Shown here one piece after another: positions 36,804 through 46,903 of a stretch of DNA of 64,000 nucleotides (the stretch's first letter is position 1; every line of letters begins with the position of its first letter). Source of the DNA: WM-3-3 sp041660045 (GTDB taxonomy: Bacteria; Pseudomonadota; Gammaproteobacteria; Methylococcales; Methylomonadaceae); the NCBI GenBank assembly GCA_041660045.1, contig JBAZXA010000006.1, forward strand, positions 1-64,000, in the 5' to 3' direction. The position numbers were made by a program, and so were the translations under genes. The notes under the pieces were generated by a model. That model saw only the letters and a list, made by a program, of their open reading frames with translations, was not told where the DNA came from and made no database searches.

Positions 36804-38226
36804 AGTTATTCGTTTAGTTGCATTAGGTTTGCTGTTACCGTTATTAGCAGCTTGCGGCATACCGGAATTAACCCCTAAACAAGAAAATACCCAGCTGCCC
36901 GATAGCTATCAAAGCGGTGGTACTGACCAGGTCAACACTGGCCAGGTAAAGTGGCAGGATTTTTTTGAAGACGCCAATTTAGTCAGTTTGATTCAAGTGG
37001 CGTTGGCTAATAATAAAGAGGTTAATATTATGCTGCAGCGGATTAGTGTTGCAGAAAATGAAATCCAAGCACGGAAAGGGGAATATTTACCCTTTGTTAA
37101 GCTTGGCGCTGGTGCAGCAGGCGATAAAGTTGGTCAGTTTACCCGTAATGGCGCGGTTGAAGATAATCTGCCGATTGCTAAAGGCCAGGCTTTTCCTACA
37201 CTGTTAGGCGACTTTCAATTTGGCTTATTTTCAACTTGGGAAATAGACGTTTGGAAAAAGCTCAGAAACGCCACTAAGGTAGCGGTGCTGGAGTTTATGG
37301 CCAGCAATGAAGGTAAAAACTTTTTAGTGACTAACCTGGTCGCGGAAGTGGCGCATTCCTACTATGAACTGATCACCTTAGACAACCAATTAGAAAACCT
37401 AGAGCAAAATATCAGTATCCAACAAAATGCTTTGGAAGTCGTCAAGCAATTGCAGTTTTATGCCAGAAGCACATCCTTGGCCGTTAAGCGTTACCAAGCG
37501 GAAGTGGCAAAAAACCAAAGCCGACGCTATGAAATTAAGCAACAGATCACCGTGGTTGAAAACCGCATCAATTATTTGCTAGGGAGAACGCCACAGCCTA
37601 TCCAACGTACGTCAGCAGGTTTTTTGGATTTAAAACCTAAATTTATCCAGACTGGCATCCCCTCACAATTGCTGCAAAATCGGCCTGATATACGCAGGGC
37701 GGAGCTAGAACTGGCGGCGGCGCAGCTTAATATTAAAGTAGCTAGGGCTAATTTTTACCCTTCTTTTAGGATAAAAGCAGGCCTAGGCTTTGATGCTTTT
37801 GCCCTTAAATACCTGGTTAATACGCCAGCCTCATTGGCGGCGACGATTGCTGGCGATTTGGTGGCGCCGTTGGTCAATAAAAATGCCATCATCGCCGAAT
37901 ATAAAAACTCCAATGCTAAGCAAATTCAGGCAGCTTATGAATATGAACAAAGCATCATCAATGCCTACGCAGAAGTGTCTAACCAATTGTCCAACATTAA
38001 TAATTTGGATAAAAACTATCAGCTTAAAAGAACGCAAGTCGATTCATTGGTGCAATCTATCGACATTGCCAACCAGTTGTTTAAATCGGTCCGGGTGGAA
38101 TATCTGGATGTGTTATTAACGCAACGGGATGCGTTGGAAGCTAAAAAAGAGTTAATCGAAACCAAACAAAAGCAAATTATAGCCATGGTGGATTTGTATA
38201 AATCGCTAGGTGGTGGTTGGCAGTAA
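36775..38226 (+). CDS. RND outer membrane lipoprotein channel (NodT/OprM type)
   Basis: A 483-residue TolC-fold protein; the start may be ATG 36775 or a later in-frame ATG such as 36790, which still overlaps the permease gene. The signal peptide has a lipobox (LLAACG), typical of the OprM/NodT branch. Two OEP repeats are visible: one with WQDFFEDANLVSLIQVALANN and one starting near LLQNRPDIRRAELELAAAQLN, the conserved LLxxRPDIRxAE motif. It forms the outer membrane exit duct. It completes the three-gene operon, and a hairpin follows the stop. Confidence 0.93.
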   Translation: MVRMMMAKNKVIRLVALGLLLPLLAACGIPELTPKQENTQLPDSYQSGGTDQVNTGQVKWQDFFEDANLVSLIQVALANNKEVNIMLQRISVAENEIQARKGEYLPFVKLGAGAAGDKVGQFTRNGAVEDNLPIAKGQAFPTLLGDFQFGLFSTWEIDVWKKLRNATKVAVLEFMASNEGKNFLVTNLVAEVAHSYYELITLDNQLENLEQNISIQQNALEVVKQLQFYARSTSLAVKRYQAEVAKNQSRRYEIKQQITVVENRINYLLGRTPQPIQRTSAGFLDLKPKFIQTGIPSQLLQNRPDIRRAELELAAAQLNIKVARANFYPSFRIKAGLGFDAFALKYLVNTPASLAATIAGDLVAPLVNKNAIIAEYKNSNAKQIQAAYEYEQSIINAYAEVSNQLSNINNLDKNYQLKRTQVDSLVQSIDIANQLFKSVRVEYLDVLLTQRDALEAKKELIETKQKQIIAMVDLYKSLGGGWQ

Positions 38227-38232
38227 TGGCAT

Positions 38233-38257
38233 GGCCAACCTGCCTAGTGGGTTGGCC
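38233..38257 (+). terminator. Hairpin after the RND operon
   Basis: GGCCAACC (38233-38240) pairs with GGTTGGCC (38250-38257) across a nine-base loop. It is followed by only a moderately T-rich stretch (TGCATTGTTTG), so it may be a weak terminator or an mRNA 3'-end stabilising hairpin. Confidence 0.55.
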
Positions 38258-38521
38258 TGCATTGTTTGTCTGTTAGGCTGGCTAAGTGCCCGCTTGATAT
38301 TAATATATGTTTACAAAGCAAGTAGCGCTTTAGTTATGCTGACGTTTTAAAAACTGTGCCATATCGCCGATCAATTTTCAGGCATTTGCCTTGTTTTGCG
38401 CGTACTGTATTCTTATGGTATTGATTTATAATAAATTTAACAATGGTATGGTTATTGTATTAATGGCTGTTAATGCCTAAGGGGGCAGGCTATTTAAAAC
38501 AATAATTACATTGGAGCTTTT

Positions 38522-40645
38522 ATGAATCAATCCATAGACCTTGGCCATCATCTTGCCAGACCATCTCGGGCCAAGGCTGCAGCCAGCATAATACTGGTCT
38601 CTGGCGGTCTATTGGCTACGCCGATAAGCGTGTTAGCAGAAGCCGAATTGGCAGAACTGGATGGCAAATCAGCCAAAAGCAAAAAATCATCCGCTGAAAA
38701 TTCAGTTTTTGAACTAGGTGCAGTTACTGTTAGCGCTAACCATAATTTTGGTGCTTTAAACAGCCGGGATATTTTAACCTCGGTGGACGTTTTGCATGCT
38801 GATAAAATTGAAAATCAAAACGTGCAAAATGCCCACGAATTGTTCCGCCAATTGCCGGGTGTGCAAATTACCCAATTCAACCAAGGGACAACTTCAGGCA
38901 AGCTGTCTTTTCGCGGCTTTAATGGCGAAGGTAATATTAATGCAGTAAAGCTGTTAATTGATGGCATACCCAGTAATACCAATGATGGCAATATGCCGTT
39001 TTTGGAAGGCCTGTTTAGCCAAGACATAGATTCAATTGAAGTGGTGCGTGGTACCAATGATGCACGCTATGGCCTGCATGCCATCGCAGGTAGCGCTAAC
39101 GTGTTAACGCAAACAGGCGGCAATTACGCCAAAGGCCGGGTCAGTTACGGCAGTTTTGACAGCAGTGATGTGCAAGCCGGTGCTGGTTATGAAACCGGCG
39201 GCCTGTCGCAGAACTATGCCATAGGCTACCGCAATACCACAGGCTTTCGAGAGCATAGCGATTCAGATAAAAAAAGTTTTTCCGGGAAGTGGTTTTTTAC
39301 GCCCGACAGTGAAAAGTTTCGCTTAGGCCTCAGTGCGCGTTGGAGCGAGCAAATTGCCCAGGAACCCGGTTATTTAAGCTTGAGCCAATCTAGGACCACG
39401 CCCACCGCCAGCAATGGTTTTAATGCCAGTGACCAAGGTAACCGGCAGTTAGGCCAAGTCAGTAGCCATTTTGATGTCACCTTAAGCGATGCTTTGTTTT
39501 GGACTACCAAAGGTTATATCAATACCTACGATGACCAGCGCTTTGTTACCTTTAGCGCCAACGTTTCCCAGCAAGAGCGTATCACGGAAGAAGTCCAGTA
39601 TGGCGGCATCACCACCTTAACTTATCGCCCCAGTATTGCTTGGCTGGATGATTTTTCAGTAGAAGGTGGCTTAGATGTGCAGCAGCAAGATAATAAAAGC
39701 GCACGCTTTTTAACCCGTAGCCAATTACGCACCAGCCAAACCCGCGACCAAGTGTTTGATTTTCAAAATTACGGCGGCTATTTACATGCGGTAATCCAGC
39801 CTGTTCATTGGCTGCGGATAACGCCAGGTGTACGCGTTGACCAAATTGAAGGTGATTTTAGCAACCGGCTAAACAATACCAGCGCGCAAATCAACAATTA
39901 CGGCACCATTTGGCAACCCAAGTTTGGCGCGGTGATCACGCCATTAGAAGGCTATAGTTTATACGGTAATTGGGGGCGGACCTTTCAAGTTGGGGTAGGC
40001 GCCTCGTCGTATTTAATCCCGCCGCGGGTGAATGATTTAAGCCCGTCCATAAATGAGGGTTGGGAGGTTGGCGTTAAGCTGGCACCCACAGCTTGGTTAG
40101 AAGGCCGTATTGCCTATTGGCAGCAACAAGCATCCGGCGAAGTGGGCCGGGATTTAAACAACCCCAATAATGATTCCATTAACGTAGGTGCAACCGACCG
40201 CCAAGGTGCGGATTTGCAATTTAAGGTTAAACCGACCGATGTTGTAGACCTGTGGGGTTCCTTTTCATTACAGGAAGCCATAATTAAAGTGCCTGGAACA
40301 GCAGGGGTGAGAGTTGGCAATCAAGTTGACCACGTGCCAAATTACGTGTTTTCCGGTGGTATTGATTATCGGGTGACGCCTTTATTTAAAGCCTCACTAT
40401 GGACGACAGGGCAGGGTGATTATTTTCTGGAGCAAACCAATACCACAGGCCGGTTTGGTGAACATGCGCTACTTAATTTAACCTTAGACTACCAAGCCAC
40501 CAAACAAATCGGCGTGCAATTCCAAGCCAAAAACTTAACCGATACTTTTTGGGAATACGCCTGGTTTGACGGCACCCAAACCTTGCATTCCCCAGGCGAT
40601 GGCATTGCGTTTTATGGTTCCGCCACGTTTAAGTTTGATCTTTAA
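38522..40645 (+). CDS. TonB-dependent outer membrane receptor
   Basis: A 707-residue receptor. A long N-terminal export signal (to about residue 42) is followed by ELGAVTVSANHNF, the TonB-box-like start, and a plug domain: NAHELFRQLPGVQITQFNQG, FRGFNGEGNINAVKLLIDGI, IDSIEVVRGTNDARYGLHAI. The beta-barrel ends in FYGSATFKFDL with the terminal aromatic/hydrophobic residue needed for assembly. The plug has the standard LPGVQI and IEVVRG motifs of siderophore/heme receptors. Paired with a PepSY-TM protein immediately downstream, it is probably an iron (siderophore) uptake receptor. A copper-chelate ligand is a possible alternative in a methanotroph. Confidence 0.92.
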   Translation: MNQSIDLGHHLARPSRAKAAASIILVSGGLLATPISVLAEAELAELDGKSAKSKKSSAENSVFELGAVTVSANHNFGALNSRDILTSVDVLHADKIENQNVQNAHELFRQLPGVQITQFNQGTTSGKLSFRGFNGEGNINAVKLLIDGIPSNTNDGNMPFLEGLFSQDIDSIEVVRGTNDARYGLHAIAGSANVLTQTGGNYAKGRVSYGSFDSSDVQAGAGYETGGLSQNYAIGYRNTTGFREHSDSDKKSFSGKWFFTPDSEKFRLGLSARWSEQIAQEPGYLSLSQSRTTPTASNGFNASDQGNRQLGQVSSHFDVTLSDALFWTTKGYINTYDDQRFVTFSANVSQQERITEEVQYGGITTLTYRPSIAWLDDFSVEGGLDVQQQDNKSARFLTRSQLRTSQTRDQVFDFQNYGGYLHAVIQPVHWLRITPGVRVDQIEGDFSNRLNNTSAQINNYGTIWQPKFGAVITPLEGYSLYGNWGRTFQVGVGASSYLIPPRVNDLSPSINEGWEVGVKLAPTAWLEGRIAYWQQQASGEVGRDLNNPNNDSINVGATDRQGADLQFKVKPTDVVDLWGSFSLQEAIIKVPGTAGVRVGNQVDHVPNYVFSGGIDYRVTPLFKASLWTTGQGDYFLEQTNTTGRFGEHALLNLTLDYQATKQIGVQFQAKNLTDTFWEYAWFDGTQTLHSPGDGIAFYGSATFKFDL

Positions 40646-40657
40646 AGGTTAAGCCCA

Positions 40658-41836
40658 ATGCTGCTAAGTTCAGCCGTGGCCCAACTTTACCGGTCGAAGC
40701 GGCAATGGCGAAAATTTTGGCTGGCTTGGCATTTGTATGTGGGCTTAAGTTTAGGCTTGGTTTTTGTGCTGGCGGGTGTCACCGGTAGCCTGTTAGTTTT
40801 TTATGTAGAACTTGATGAAATGCTTAACCCTGCCTTGCAAATTAGTGAGGCACAAAGCAAGCAAGCACCACAAAGCTATGAAGCCCTCTTGCAAGCGCTT
40901 AAAGCCCGGCATCCAGAACGGGCAGGCGCTTGGCGGATAGAGCTGCCGCGGCATGACAAAGCCATGTTTATGGCGCGCTATTACACAGCAGTGGAAAAAC
41001 AAGGCCTAAGTTTTGCCCCGTTAATCGTTTGGTTAAACCCCTACACAGCAGAAGTAATCAGTAGCCGGTTTTGGGGTGAGTTTATCATGACCTGGATATA
41101 TGATCTGCACTATGCCTTACTGCTGGATAGCACTGGTAAAACCATGATGGGCATTATAGGCATAGTGTTGTTATTGCCATTATTAACCGGGCTGTATTTA
41201 TGGTGGCCTAAAGCCAGCAAGCTAAAATCGGCATTAAGCATTAAAGCACGCGCTAGCCGTAGCCGCTTGCTTTATGACTTACATAAAATCAACGGCGTGT
41301 ACGGGTTTTTGTTATTGATAATACTGATTATTAGTGGCGTAATCTTAGAACTGCCCGCGTATTTTAACCCCATGATAGACCGCCTCTCGCCGTTGTCTAA
41401 AACACCTGCCTACCTGTCTACGCCTAAACCCGGCCTGCAACGCATCAGCCTGGATCTAGCTGCAGACATCGCCCGTTTAAGCTATCCAAATGCTAGCCTA
41501 CGCTGGATAGAAACCCCAAAAGACGCCACCGCCAGCTACCGGATTAGGCTATACCAGTCCGGTGAGCCTAGCCTACGCTTCCCTAAAACCACAGTTTGGC
41601 TAGACCAATACAGCGGCAGCCTTATCGCCACCTACGATCCGCGTATGGAAAGTACCGGCGACGCTTTTCTTAATCTATTACACCCCTTGCACAACGGCGA
41701 AATCGCCGGCATGCCCGGCCGCTTATTAGTCTGCATCAGCGGCTTTATCCCAGCGGTACTTTATATTACCGGCTTTATGCGCTGGCAGGAAAAGCGTAAG
41801 GCAAAGGCTAAGCAAACAGGTTCAATGCGGCTATAG
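40658..41836 (+). CDS. PepSY-associated TM protein (PiuB-like)
   Basis: A 392-residue inner membrane protein with four helices: near 25-48 (AWHLYVGLSLGLVFVLAGVT with the conserved HxxxG), 160-185, 205-232 and 345-372. Periplasmic PepSY units lie between helices 1 and 2 and 3 and 4 (TVWLDQYSGSLIATYDPRM). LHYALLLDSTGKTMMGI and LLHPLHNGEIAG carry the conserved His residues, likely for heme or metal. Members act with TonB receptors as ferric-siderophore reductases or in iron uptake. It follows the receptor by 12 bases in the same operon. Confidence 0.9.
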   Translation: MLLSSAVAQLYRSKRQWRKFWLAWHLYVGLSLGLVFVLAGVTGSLLVFYVELDEMLNPALQISEAQSKQAPQSYEALLQALKARHPERAGAWRIELPRHDKAMFMARYYTAVEKQGLSFAPLIVWLNPYTAEVISSRFWGEFIMTWIYDLHYALLLDSTGKTMMGIIGIVLLLPLLTGLYLWWPKASKLKSALSIKARASRSRLLYDLHKINGVYGFLLLIILIISGVILELPAYFNPMIDRLSPLSKTPAYLSTPKPGLQRISLDLAADIARLSYPNASLRWIETPKDATASYRIRLYQSGEPSLRFPKTTVWLDQYSGSLIATYDPRMESTGDAFLNLLHPLHNGEIAGMPGRLLVCISGFIPAVLYITGFMRWQEKRKAKAKQTGSMRL

Positions 41837-42124
41837 CATTGCGTTGTTAGTCGGCGTTAGTAAAAACGAAGGGCATAAGTCTTAACTTGCAAAAACTAGG
41901 GAGAGGGAATTGCAAGACGCACAGCTAAAATACTAGAGCCAAACGTAAATAATTTGCTATCCTTGCCCAACTTTTAAGCAAAGGATAGTTTTGCGCTAGA
42001 ACGGGGCAAGATCAGTCTCCCAATATCAATCATAGAAATGCTCCATAAACGGAATAACCTTTTTTAATATTACTTAGCAATCAATTCAAGTTTGGTCAAC
42101 TAAATTGAAATTTGGAGAATAATC
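41837..42124. other. Intergenic region
   Basis: No gene or clear signal is seen in about 290 bp. It separates the iron-uptake operon from the uncharacterised membrane protein gene and probably carries the latter's promoter. Confidence 0.3.
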
Positions 42125-43120
42125 ATGTTCAACAGTACCGTTTTGGAAGTCGCTATCGGGCTTGTATTTTGTTACGCCTCGGTGGCTTTGATTGCCAGTT
42201 CGATTTTTGAGGGCATTTCATCATTATTTGCCTTGCGCTCAAAAACCCTGTTTTCAGGAATCAAGCAGCTTATCAATGTTGATGAAAAAAATCTTGCCAC
42301 ACATGGGCTGTTACTGGCTCTTTACAACCAGGCATTGGTTAGTCCGTTGGGCGACGGCAAAGCCCAAAAAATAGATGAAATAAAGTCCAAGCCATCGTAT
42401 ATGGATTCCAAGAGTTTTGCCACTGCCTTGATCTGGGCTATAGAAAGTGTGCCAGGGGATTTCCAGCGGCTTCAGCACGATATTAATGGTATGCAAAATG
42501 ACCAGCTTAAGCAGTTACTACAAGGATTTTATGATAGTACTGGAGGAGAGGCCGGAAAATTCCAAGAGCATTTGGCAACATGGTTTGATGCTGGGATGGA
42601 CAGATTGTCTGGCCAATATAAAAGGACGTCGCAAATTTGGTGTTTTTTTATTTCTTTGGCTATCGCAGGAATTCTCAACATTGATAGCATCAGCCTTTTT
42701 CATGGTCTTTGGCAACATCCGTCACTGGTTGCCCAATTGCAAGTCACCGATAGTGCGAAAGAAGCCATTGAAGAATTAAAAACCCTTCCTATAGGCTGGC
42801 CGGAGGGGAAATCATTTGAAATAGTAGTTCTTGGAGGATGGCTCATCACCGCGAGCGCATCCCTATTCGGTGGGCCTTTCTGGTTTGATCTGCTAAAACA
42901 GTTGATTAATTTGAGGGGGACAGGAGTTGTGCCACAACCTGCGGGTAGTTCTCCAAACCCAGTAACTGATTCTAGCTTAACTGCTAATGGAAAGCGGGCT
43001 GCTTCGGGCGGAGATGATAGCGAACTTGTAAGCCTTAAAAATGCAATTATTGATTTTAATGCCGGTTTATACCAGGCTGATGAAAGTTATAGACCCATTC
43101 AAGCAGAGGAGCGTTGGTAA
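42125..43120 (+). CDS. Membrane protein of unknown function
   Basis: 331 residues, with hydrophobic helices near 8-32, 168-185 and 236-258. The last is followed by SLFGGPFWFDLLKQLINLRG, a striking Gly/aromatic motif that I associate with an uncharacterised widespread family. The middle part is soluble and helical (about 40-160), and the C-terminal 60 residues are polar and disordered-looking. The ATG follows TTTGGAGAATAATC. Its stop overlaps the start of the M15-type peptidase gene (TAATG), so the two are coupled. It may position or release the peptidase (inference). Confidence 0.65.
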   Translation: MFNSTVLEVAIGLVFCYASVALIASSIFEGISSLFALRSKTLFSGIKQLINVDEKNLATHGLLLALYNQALVSPLGDGKAQKIDEIKSKPSYMDSKSFATALIWAIESVPGDFQRLQHDINGMQNDQLKQLLQGFYDSTGGEAGKFQEHLATWFDAGMDRLSGQYKRTSQIWCFFISLAIAGILNIDSISLFHGLWQHPSLVAQLQVTDSAKEAIEELKTLPIGWPEGKSFEIVVLGGWLITASASLFGGPFWFDLLKQLINLRGTGVVPQPAGSSPNPVTDSSLTANGKRAASGGDDSELVSLKNAIIDFNAGLYQADESYRPIQAEERW

Positions 43121-43584
43121 TGAGCTGGCCTAATCAAAACTATGCATCAATGGTGGACTTCTATGGGAAGACCGGCGAAAACCAGACATCTTTGATGCTA
43201 CCTTATCCCATGCGCTTGGCTTGGGATAAGTCAAAAACAGTCCACAAAATAACTTGTCATAAAAAGGTAGCACCTAGCCTTGGGAACATATTAACTAAAA
43301 TTTATTTGCATTACGACGATGATTTGATGAAGGTACAGGAGGATAGGATGGATCTCTTTGGGGGGTGCCTCAATGTCCGCAGAATGCGTGGGGGAACCGC
43401 CTGGAGTATCCATAGCTGGGGAACCGCAATTGACCTTGACCCAGAACATAACGCTTTGCACATGCACCGTGATATAGCCACTATGCCGGAAGCGATCATT
43501 AATATATTTGTAGCTGAAGGTTGGGTGAGTTTAGGACGTTCTAATAACTACGATTTCATGCATTTCCAGGCTGCAACCTTTTAG
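43120..43584 (+). CDS. M15-family peptidase-like (D-Ala-D-Ala or L-Ala-D-Glu endopeptidase)
   Basis: 154 residues, starting at ATG 43120 after AGAGGAGCG; the apparent earlier TTG start is not used. SIHSWGTAIDLDP is the zinc-binding SxHxxGxAxD motif of M15 peptidases, and the downstream DFMHFQ supplies the last His ligand. GGCLNVRRMRGGT is the usual substrate-site segment. No signal peptide is present, as in phage endolysins of the Ply500/VanY type. It should cut peptidoglycan cross-links if it reaches the periplasm. Coupled to the membrane protein gene upstream. Confidence 0.85.
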   Translation: MSWPNQNYASMVDFYGKTGENQTSLMLPYPMRLAWDKSKTVHKITCHKKVAPSLGNILTKIYLHYDDDLMKVQEDRMDLFGGCLNVRRMRGGTAWSIHSWGTAIDLDPEHNALHMHRDIATMPEAIINIFVAEGWVSLGRSNNYDFMHFQAATF

Positions 43585-44730
43585 CAAAAATTGTTAGATT
43601 CTAACAGAACCGGCATCCCTGGGCTTGTCATCCGGCTGAGCGCAACATAGCTTGATTAAGCTTCCGCTTTTTGCTGCGGTATCTTTTAAATACGGCCTTA
43701 TGAAGTTTGAACTTATGAATTTTTTAGGGCCATGATATCCATGGAAAATGAAGGTGTAAGTTATCAAACAAATGGTGCAACTGTAAGAGCGGCGAAAGCA
43801 ACTGGCACGGTTGTATAAACGAGGCATCATGATGTGTCAACACTTTACCGGACATAAAAATATACGGCGAACAGAATGATTTCTTTGGGGAAATGCGCGC
43901 CTTTAAAACTGACCATCAGACTTTCAATCATTAAAAAACCGGGCATTGCCTATAATTTTGGGAATATTTTCAACACAACTGTAAAATCCAATATATTCAA
44001 ACAACACCCTTGAAATACGCAGAAAATTATAGTTGACAGGTTAAATTTGCAAGAATATTATGGTATCTAATTGGTATTATAAAAAGATACCGGAGTTTTT
44101 AGGGCGTTTTAAACTTTTTCCTGGCTTATCCTTTAGCGAAAGAAATAAAGAAATTTATTTTGTTGTTCCATAATCATTTTTCAGGTGGCTATGCCGTAAC
44201 TGTATTCAGTTTGTAAGCGCAATGGCCAACAGTATGGTTGTATTATGGTATGTTGAAAAAGTTATATTAAAACCTAGCATTGATAACGAGTTTTCTCTTA
44301 TTAATCATTAGCCCAAGCTAAACAATATCCTTGGTTCAAGTTTGAATTTTGATTGTATTGAAAATTTAGTGAAGACATTTAAATAAGCTTTACCGCTGTT
44401 CTAGGCCTTGTCATAAAGGTGCTGTTTATGTATCAGCTGGAAGTTATGGGTCCACAATCTAAATTGATCAGGGTTGATAGCAGGCAATACCACGGTTGAA
44501 ACTAGCTTAAAAGATATTGGTCACGCGGGGATTACCATCCTCTTCGCACCCCGATATCATAAAAGCTTGGCATCGGCCTTGGGCAAAGCTTATCTAGGGT
44601 GGATAGGCTACCCGTAGCTATCAGCACCTTTGTTGATGACGGCTGAACCTAGATGCTTTTGTTAATACGGTTTTAGTTTGTGAATGGCAATTTAATTTAA
44701 ATATTACCTTATTGACTGGAGAACCAGATA
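43585..44730. other. Long AT-rich intergenic region
   Basis: About 1.15 kb without an intact gene. All frames are broken. A 47-codon open stretch at 44474-44617 (plus strand) looks coding-like but could not be assigned. The final 70 bases probably hold the promoter of the PEP-CTERM gene. A small inverted repeat GTTAGATTCTAAC follows the peptidase gene near 43593-43605. The region reads as decayed accessory DNA. Confidence 0.4.
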
Positions 44731-45741
44731 ATGAATACAGGCATTCGTACGCGCACCCTAATCACTATGCTAATTATCTTAGGCGTTACCGATGCTGGTG
44801 CCAGCGGCTTAGAAGCAATTGCGGGCGCAGTGGGGGGGCAATCAAGCTGTAGTACCGCGGTTACCCCGACATCTATCTCCTTAAGTTTCGGTGGGGTTTT
44901 CGGTATTGGAACCACCGGTAACGGTATCTCAGATTGCGGATTGCAGGGTAGTATTCAAGACAATATTGCTACGAAGGGGCCTTTAACATCAACTAACACG
45001 GTGGCTGCTACTGTAGGCGAAGGCTCGTACACGGGTTCATCCAGTGCTTCGTCCAATTATGGCTCGTTAGGTGTGGCAGCGCATGGTAACTTGATCGGTG
45101 TTACAAATACCTTTGGTGTTGCCCAGGCAGGCGGTTTTGCTCTATTCAATGACGATCTAACCTTCACCAGCCCTACGCTAACGAATGGAAGTTCTGGCCA
45201 TGTCGTTTATACCTTTACCATCAGCGGTGCACTTACCACACCAGTGCCGACCCCACCTTTTGCGTCACAAAATTTGGCTGAGTTAGCCATTCGCCAAGAT
45301 GCATTCCGTCAATCTATTTTCACGGCTACTACTTATCCGGACAGGGCTACCATTCTCGGAAACCCATCCTACCCAGGCTTCACTCTATCGCCAGGATCGA
45401 TTCAGGGTAGTGGTCAGTTTTCAACAGTGGCAATTCCAGTTACCTTGGGTACAGCAGAGAAACTGACAGTTGGTCTTGCTGCGGTTAGTTACCCCGCGAC
45501 CGGCGCTACGCTGGATGCCCATCTCAATGCTGTCCTCAGTGGTATCGCCTTCTATGATCCGTCAAATAATTTGCTGACCAATTTCAGCATCCGTTCGGCT
45601 TCAGGGGCAGTTTATTCGGCAAACGGCGTTTCATCGGTGCCTATACCCGCCACTGTATGGTTGTTTAGTTCAATGCTTGCCGGTCTCGCTTTGATGCTTA
45701 AATCCCAAAATCGGTCTGAGGTGTCGCAAAGAGCGGGGTAA
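44731..45741 (+). CDS. PEP-CTERM secreted protein
   Basis: 336 residues. A signal peptide (LITMLIILGVTDAGASG) is followed by a Gly/Ser/Thr-rich domain related to the protein at 16267-17346 and then the sorting tail SSVPIPATVWLFSSMLAGLA with basic residues after it (KSQNRSE). This is the exosortase PEP-CTERM pattern with the Pro-Ala-Thr variant. The ATG follows CTGGAGAACC. Such proteins are exported, cleaved near the membrane and linked to polysaccharide or biofilm matrix. No exosortase gene is in the window. Confidence 0.8.
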   Translation: MNTGIRTRTLITMLIILGVTDAGASGLEAIAGAVGGQSSCSTAVTPTSISLSFGGVFGIGTTGNGISDCGLQGSIQDNIATKGPLTSTNTVAATVGEGSYTGSSSASSNYGSLGVAAHGNLIGVTNTFGVAQAGGFALFNDDLTFTSPTLTNGSSGHVVYTFTISGALTTPVPTPPFASQNLAELAIRQDAFRQSIFTATTYPDRATILGNPSYPGFTLSPGSIQGSGQFSTVAIPVTLGTAEKLTVGLAAVSYPATGATLDAHLNAVLSGIAFYDPSNNLLTNFSIRSASGAVYSANGVSSVPIPATVWLFSSMLAGLALMLKSQNRSEVSQRAG

Positions 45742-45773
45742 TTGGTACTAGCACAGACTTAGAAGTCTCACGT

Positions 45774-46598
45774 ATGACGAATACAGAAAAGACACCGGGA
45801 CAAGCTTCCGCTGTTGAAGAACGGAGGCTTACGCTTGATGAGAGGCGCCTCGAGCTTGAGAGTTCGTTTGCTAGGAAATGGCTTCCAACCATTGCAACGG
45901 CCATTATCGGGCTTAGCGCTGCGCTCCTCGGCTATGTTCAGAACAAGGTCTCGAATGATGCAACAGAGCGATCCAGGGTAGAAGCGCGTTTGAAAGATGA
46001 GAGAGAGTGGGGGTTCAAGGTGGTTGAGATGTATTTTCAGAGGAGGGAATTGTTCGATCTGTCAAAGAATCCAGAACAGGCGGCAGCAAATCTCAAGGTT
46101 CTCGTCGCGGTTGCGCCGGCGGCAGTACAAGGGCTCTTAAGCGCTGAGCAATCGAGGCTTCCCTTGCCTGGCGGTGACGAGACACAGCAAGCAGCGCGCT
46201 TGAGCGGTCTAGCAGTATTAGCGGACATTCAGACCGCTATAGAAGATCGTAGGGATAACCACGCCACACAGACCACATCAGCACGTGTGCCGTCCTCTTT
46301 CGTTGTGTATGTGCAGTATCCTGAGGGTCAACAGGAGGCTGCAAGCATTGCCCAAACGACGCTCCAACACATGGGATACAAGGCTCCTGGTATCGAGCTA
46401 GTACGCAATGTGCCATCGCGACTTCAAGTCCGCTACTACCGTGTTGATCAAAAGGGTCTGGCTTCTTCCCTCGTCATGTCAATGGGAAAGACACTGAATC
46501 TCCCCGTATCATCAGACAACGCAATTCGCGTCCAAAGCGACAAGGCACTACCCGATGGCATTCTCGAGCTATGGCTTCCAAAGGCGAGTCCGCAATAA
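45774..46598 (+). CDS. Membrane protein with coiled coil and C-terminal LytR_C-like domain
   Basis: 274 residues. The first 35 are charged and coiled-coil-like (EERRLTLDERRLELE). One helix follows (about 38-55: TIATAIIGLSAALLGYV), then a second charged helical stretch. The C-terminal 90 residues (from SSFVVYVQYPEG) resemble the small alpha/beta LytR_C-type domain with GYKAPGIELV and RYYRVDQKGLA. Codon use appears more GC-rich than in neighbours, which may indicate separate origin (visual impression only). Function unknown. Confidence 0.6.
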   Translation: MTNTEKTPGQASAVEERRLTLDERRLELESSFARKWLPTIATAIIGLSAALLGYVQNKVSNDATERSRVEARLKDEREWGFKVVEMYFQRRELFDLSKNPEQAAANLKVLVAVAPAAVQGLLSAEQSRLPLPGGDETQQAARLSGLAVLADIQTAIEDRRDNHATQTTSARVPSSFVVYVQYPEGQQEAASIAQTTLQHMGYKAPGIELVRNVPSRLQVRYYRVDQKGLASSLVMSMGKTLNLPVSSDNAIRVQSDKALPDGILELWLPKASPQ

Positions 46599-46903
46599 GT
46601 CGAGAAACACACTCGCGGCGCAACCGGTAATTGTCAAAGTAGTTGCGCCTCAGCAGTTTATTGCATGTCTTTACAACGTGCCTAGTACGAGATTAGATAT
46701 GGATGTGAATGTGAATGTCTTCTTCTGGACACCGACCGGAAGAACTAAAGGGGCAATGGCCACGTACACGTGTCTTCGCAGGTCCGTCTGAAGAACATGA
46801 AGGTGAACAATAAAGCTATTGTGGAAGTGATGTCTCGATAAATTAATATTGACCGATGAGTTGTTTACTTGAGAGCAAGGTACTAGAAATTTTATTAATA
46901 GCG
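46599..46903. other. Intergenic region before the lipoprotein genes
   Basis: About 300 bp without a supported gene. An open frame at 46555-46791 overlaps the previous gene but has no ribosome binding site or recognisable protein character. Nothing else is seen. Confidence 0.3.

Noticed and set aside
38400..38521. Possible Fur box before the TonB receptor gene
   Set aside because: The AT-rich sequence near 38420-38460 has no convincing match to the 19-bp Fur consensus by eye.
44474..44617. 47-codon stretch reading like part of an enzyme (GHAGITILFAPRYHKSLASAL)
   Set aside because: It vaguely recalls the anthranilate phosphoribosyltransferase FAP-x-YH segment, but the match is short, no start or flanking domain exists, and it cannot be supported.
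46555..46791. Open frame of 78 codons overlapping the end of the LytR_C-like gene
   Set aside because: No ribosome binding site, overlaps a supported gene in another frame and has no protein-like features.
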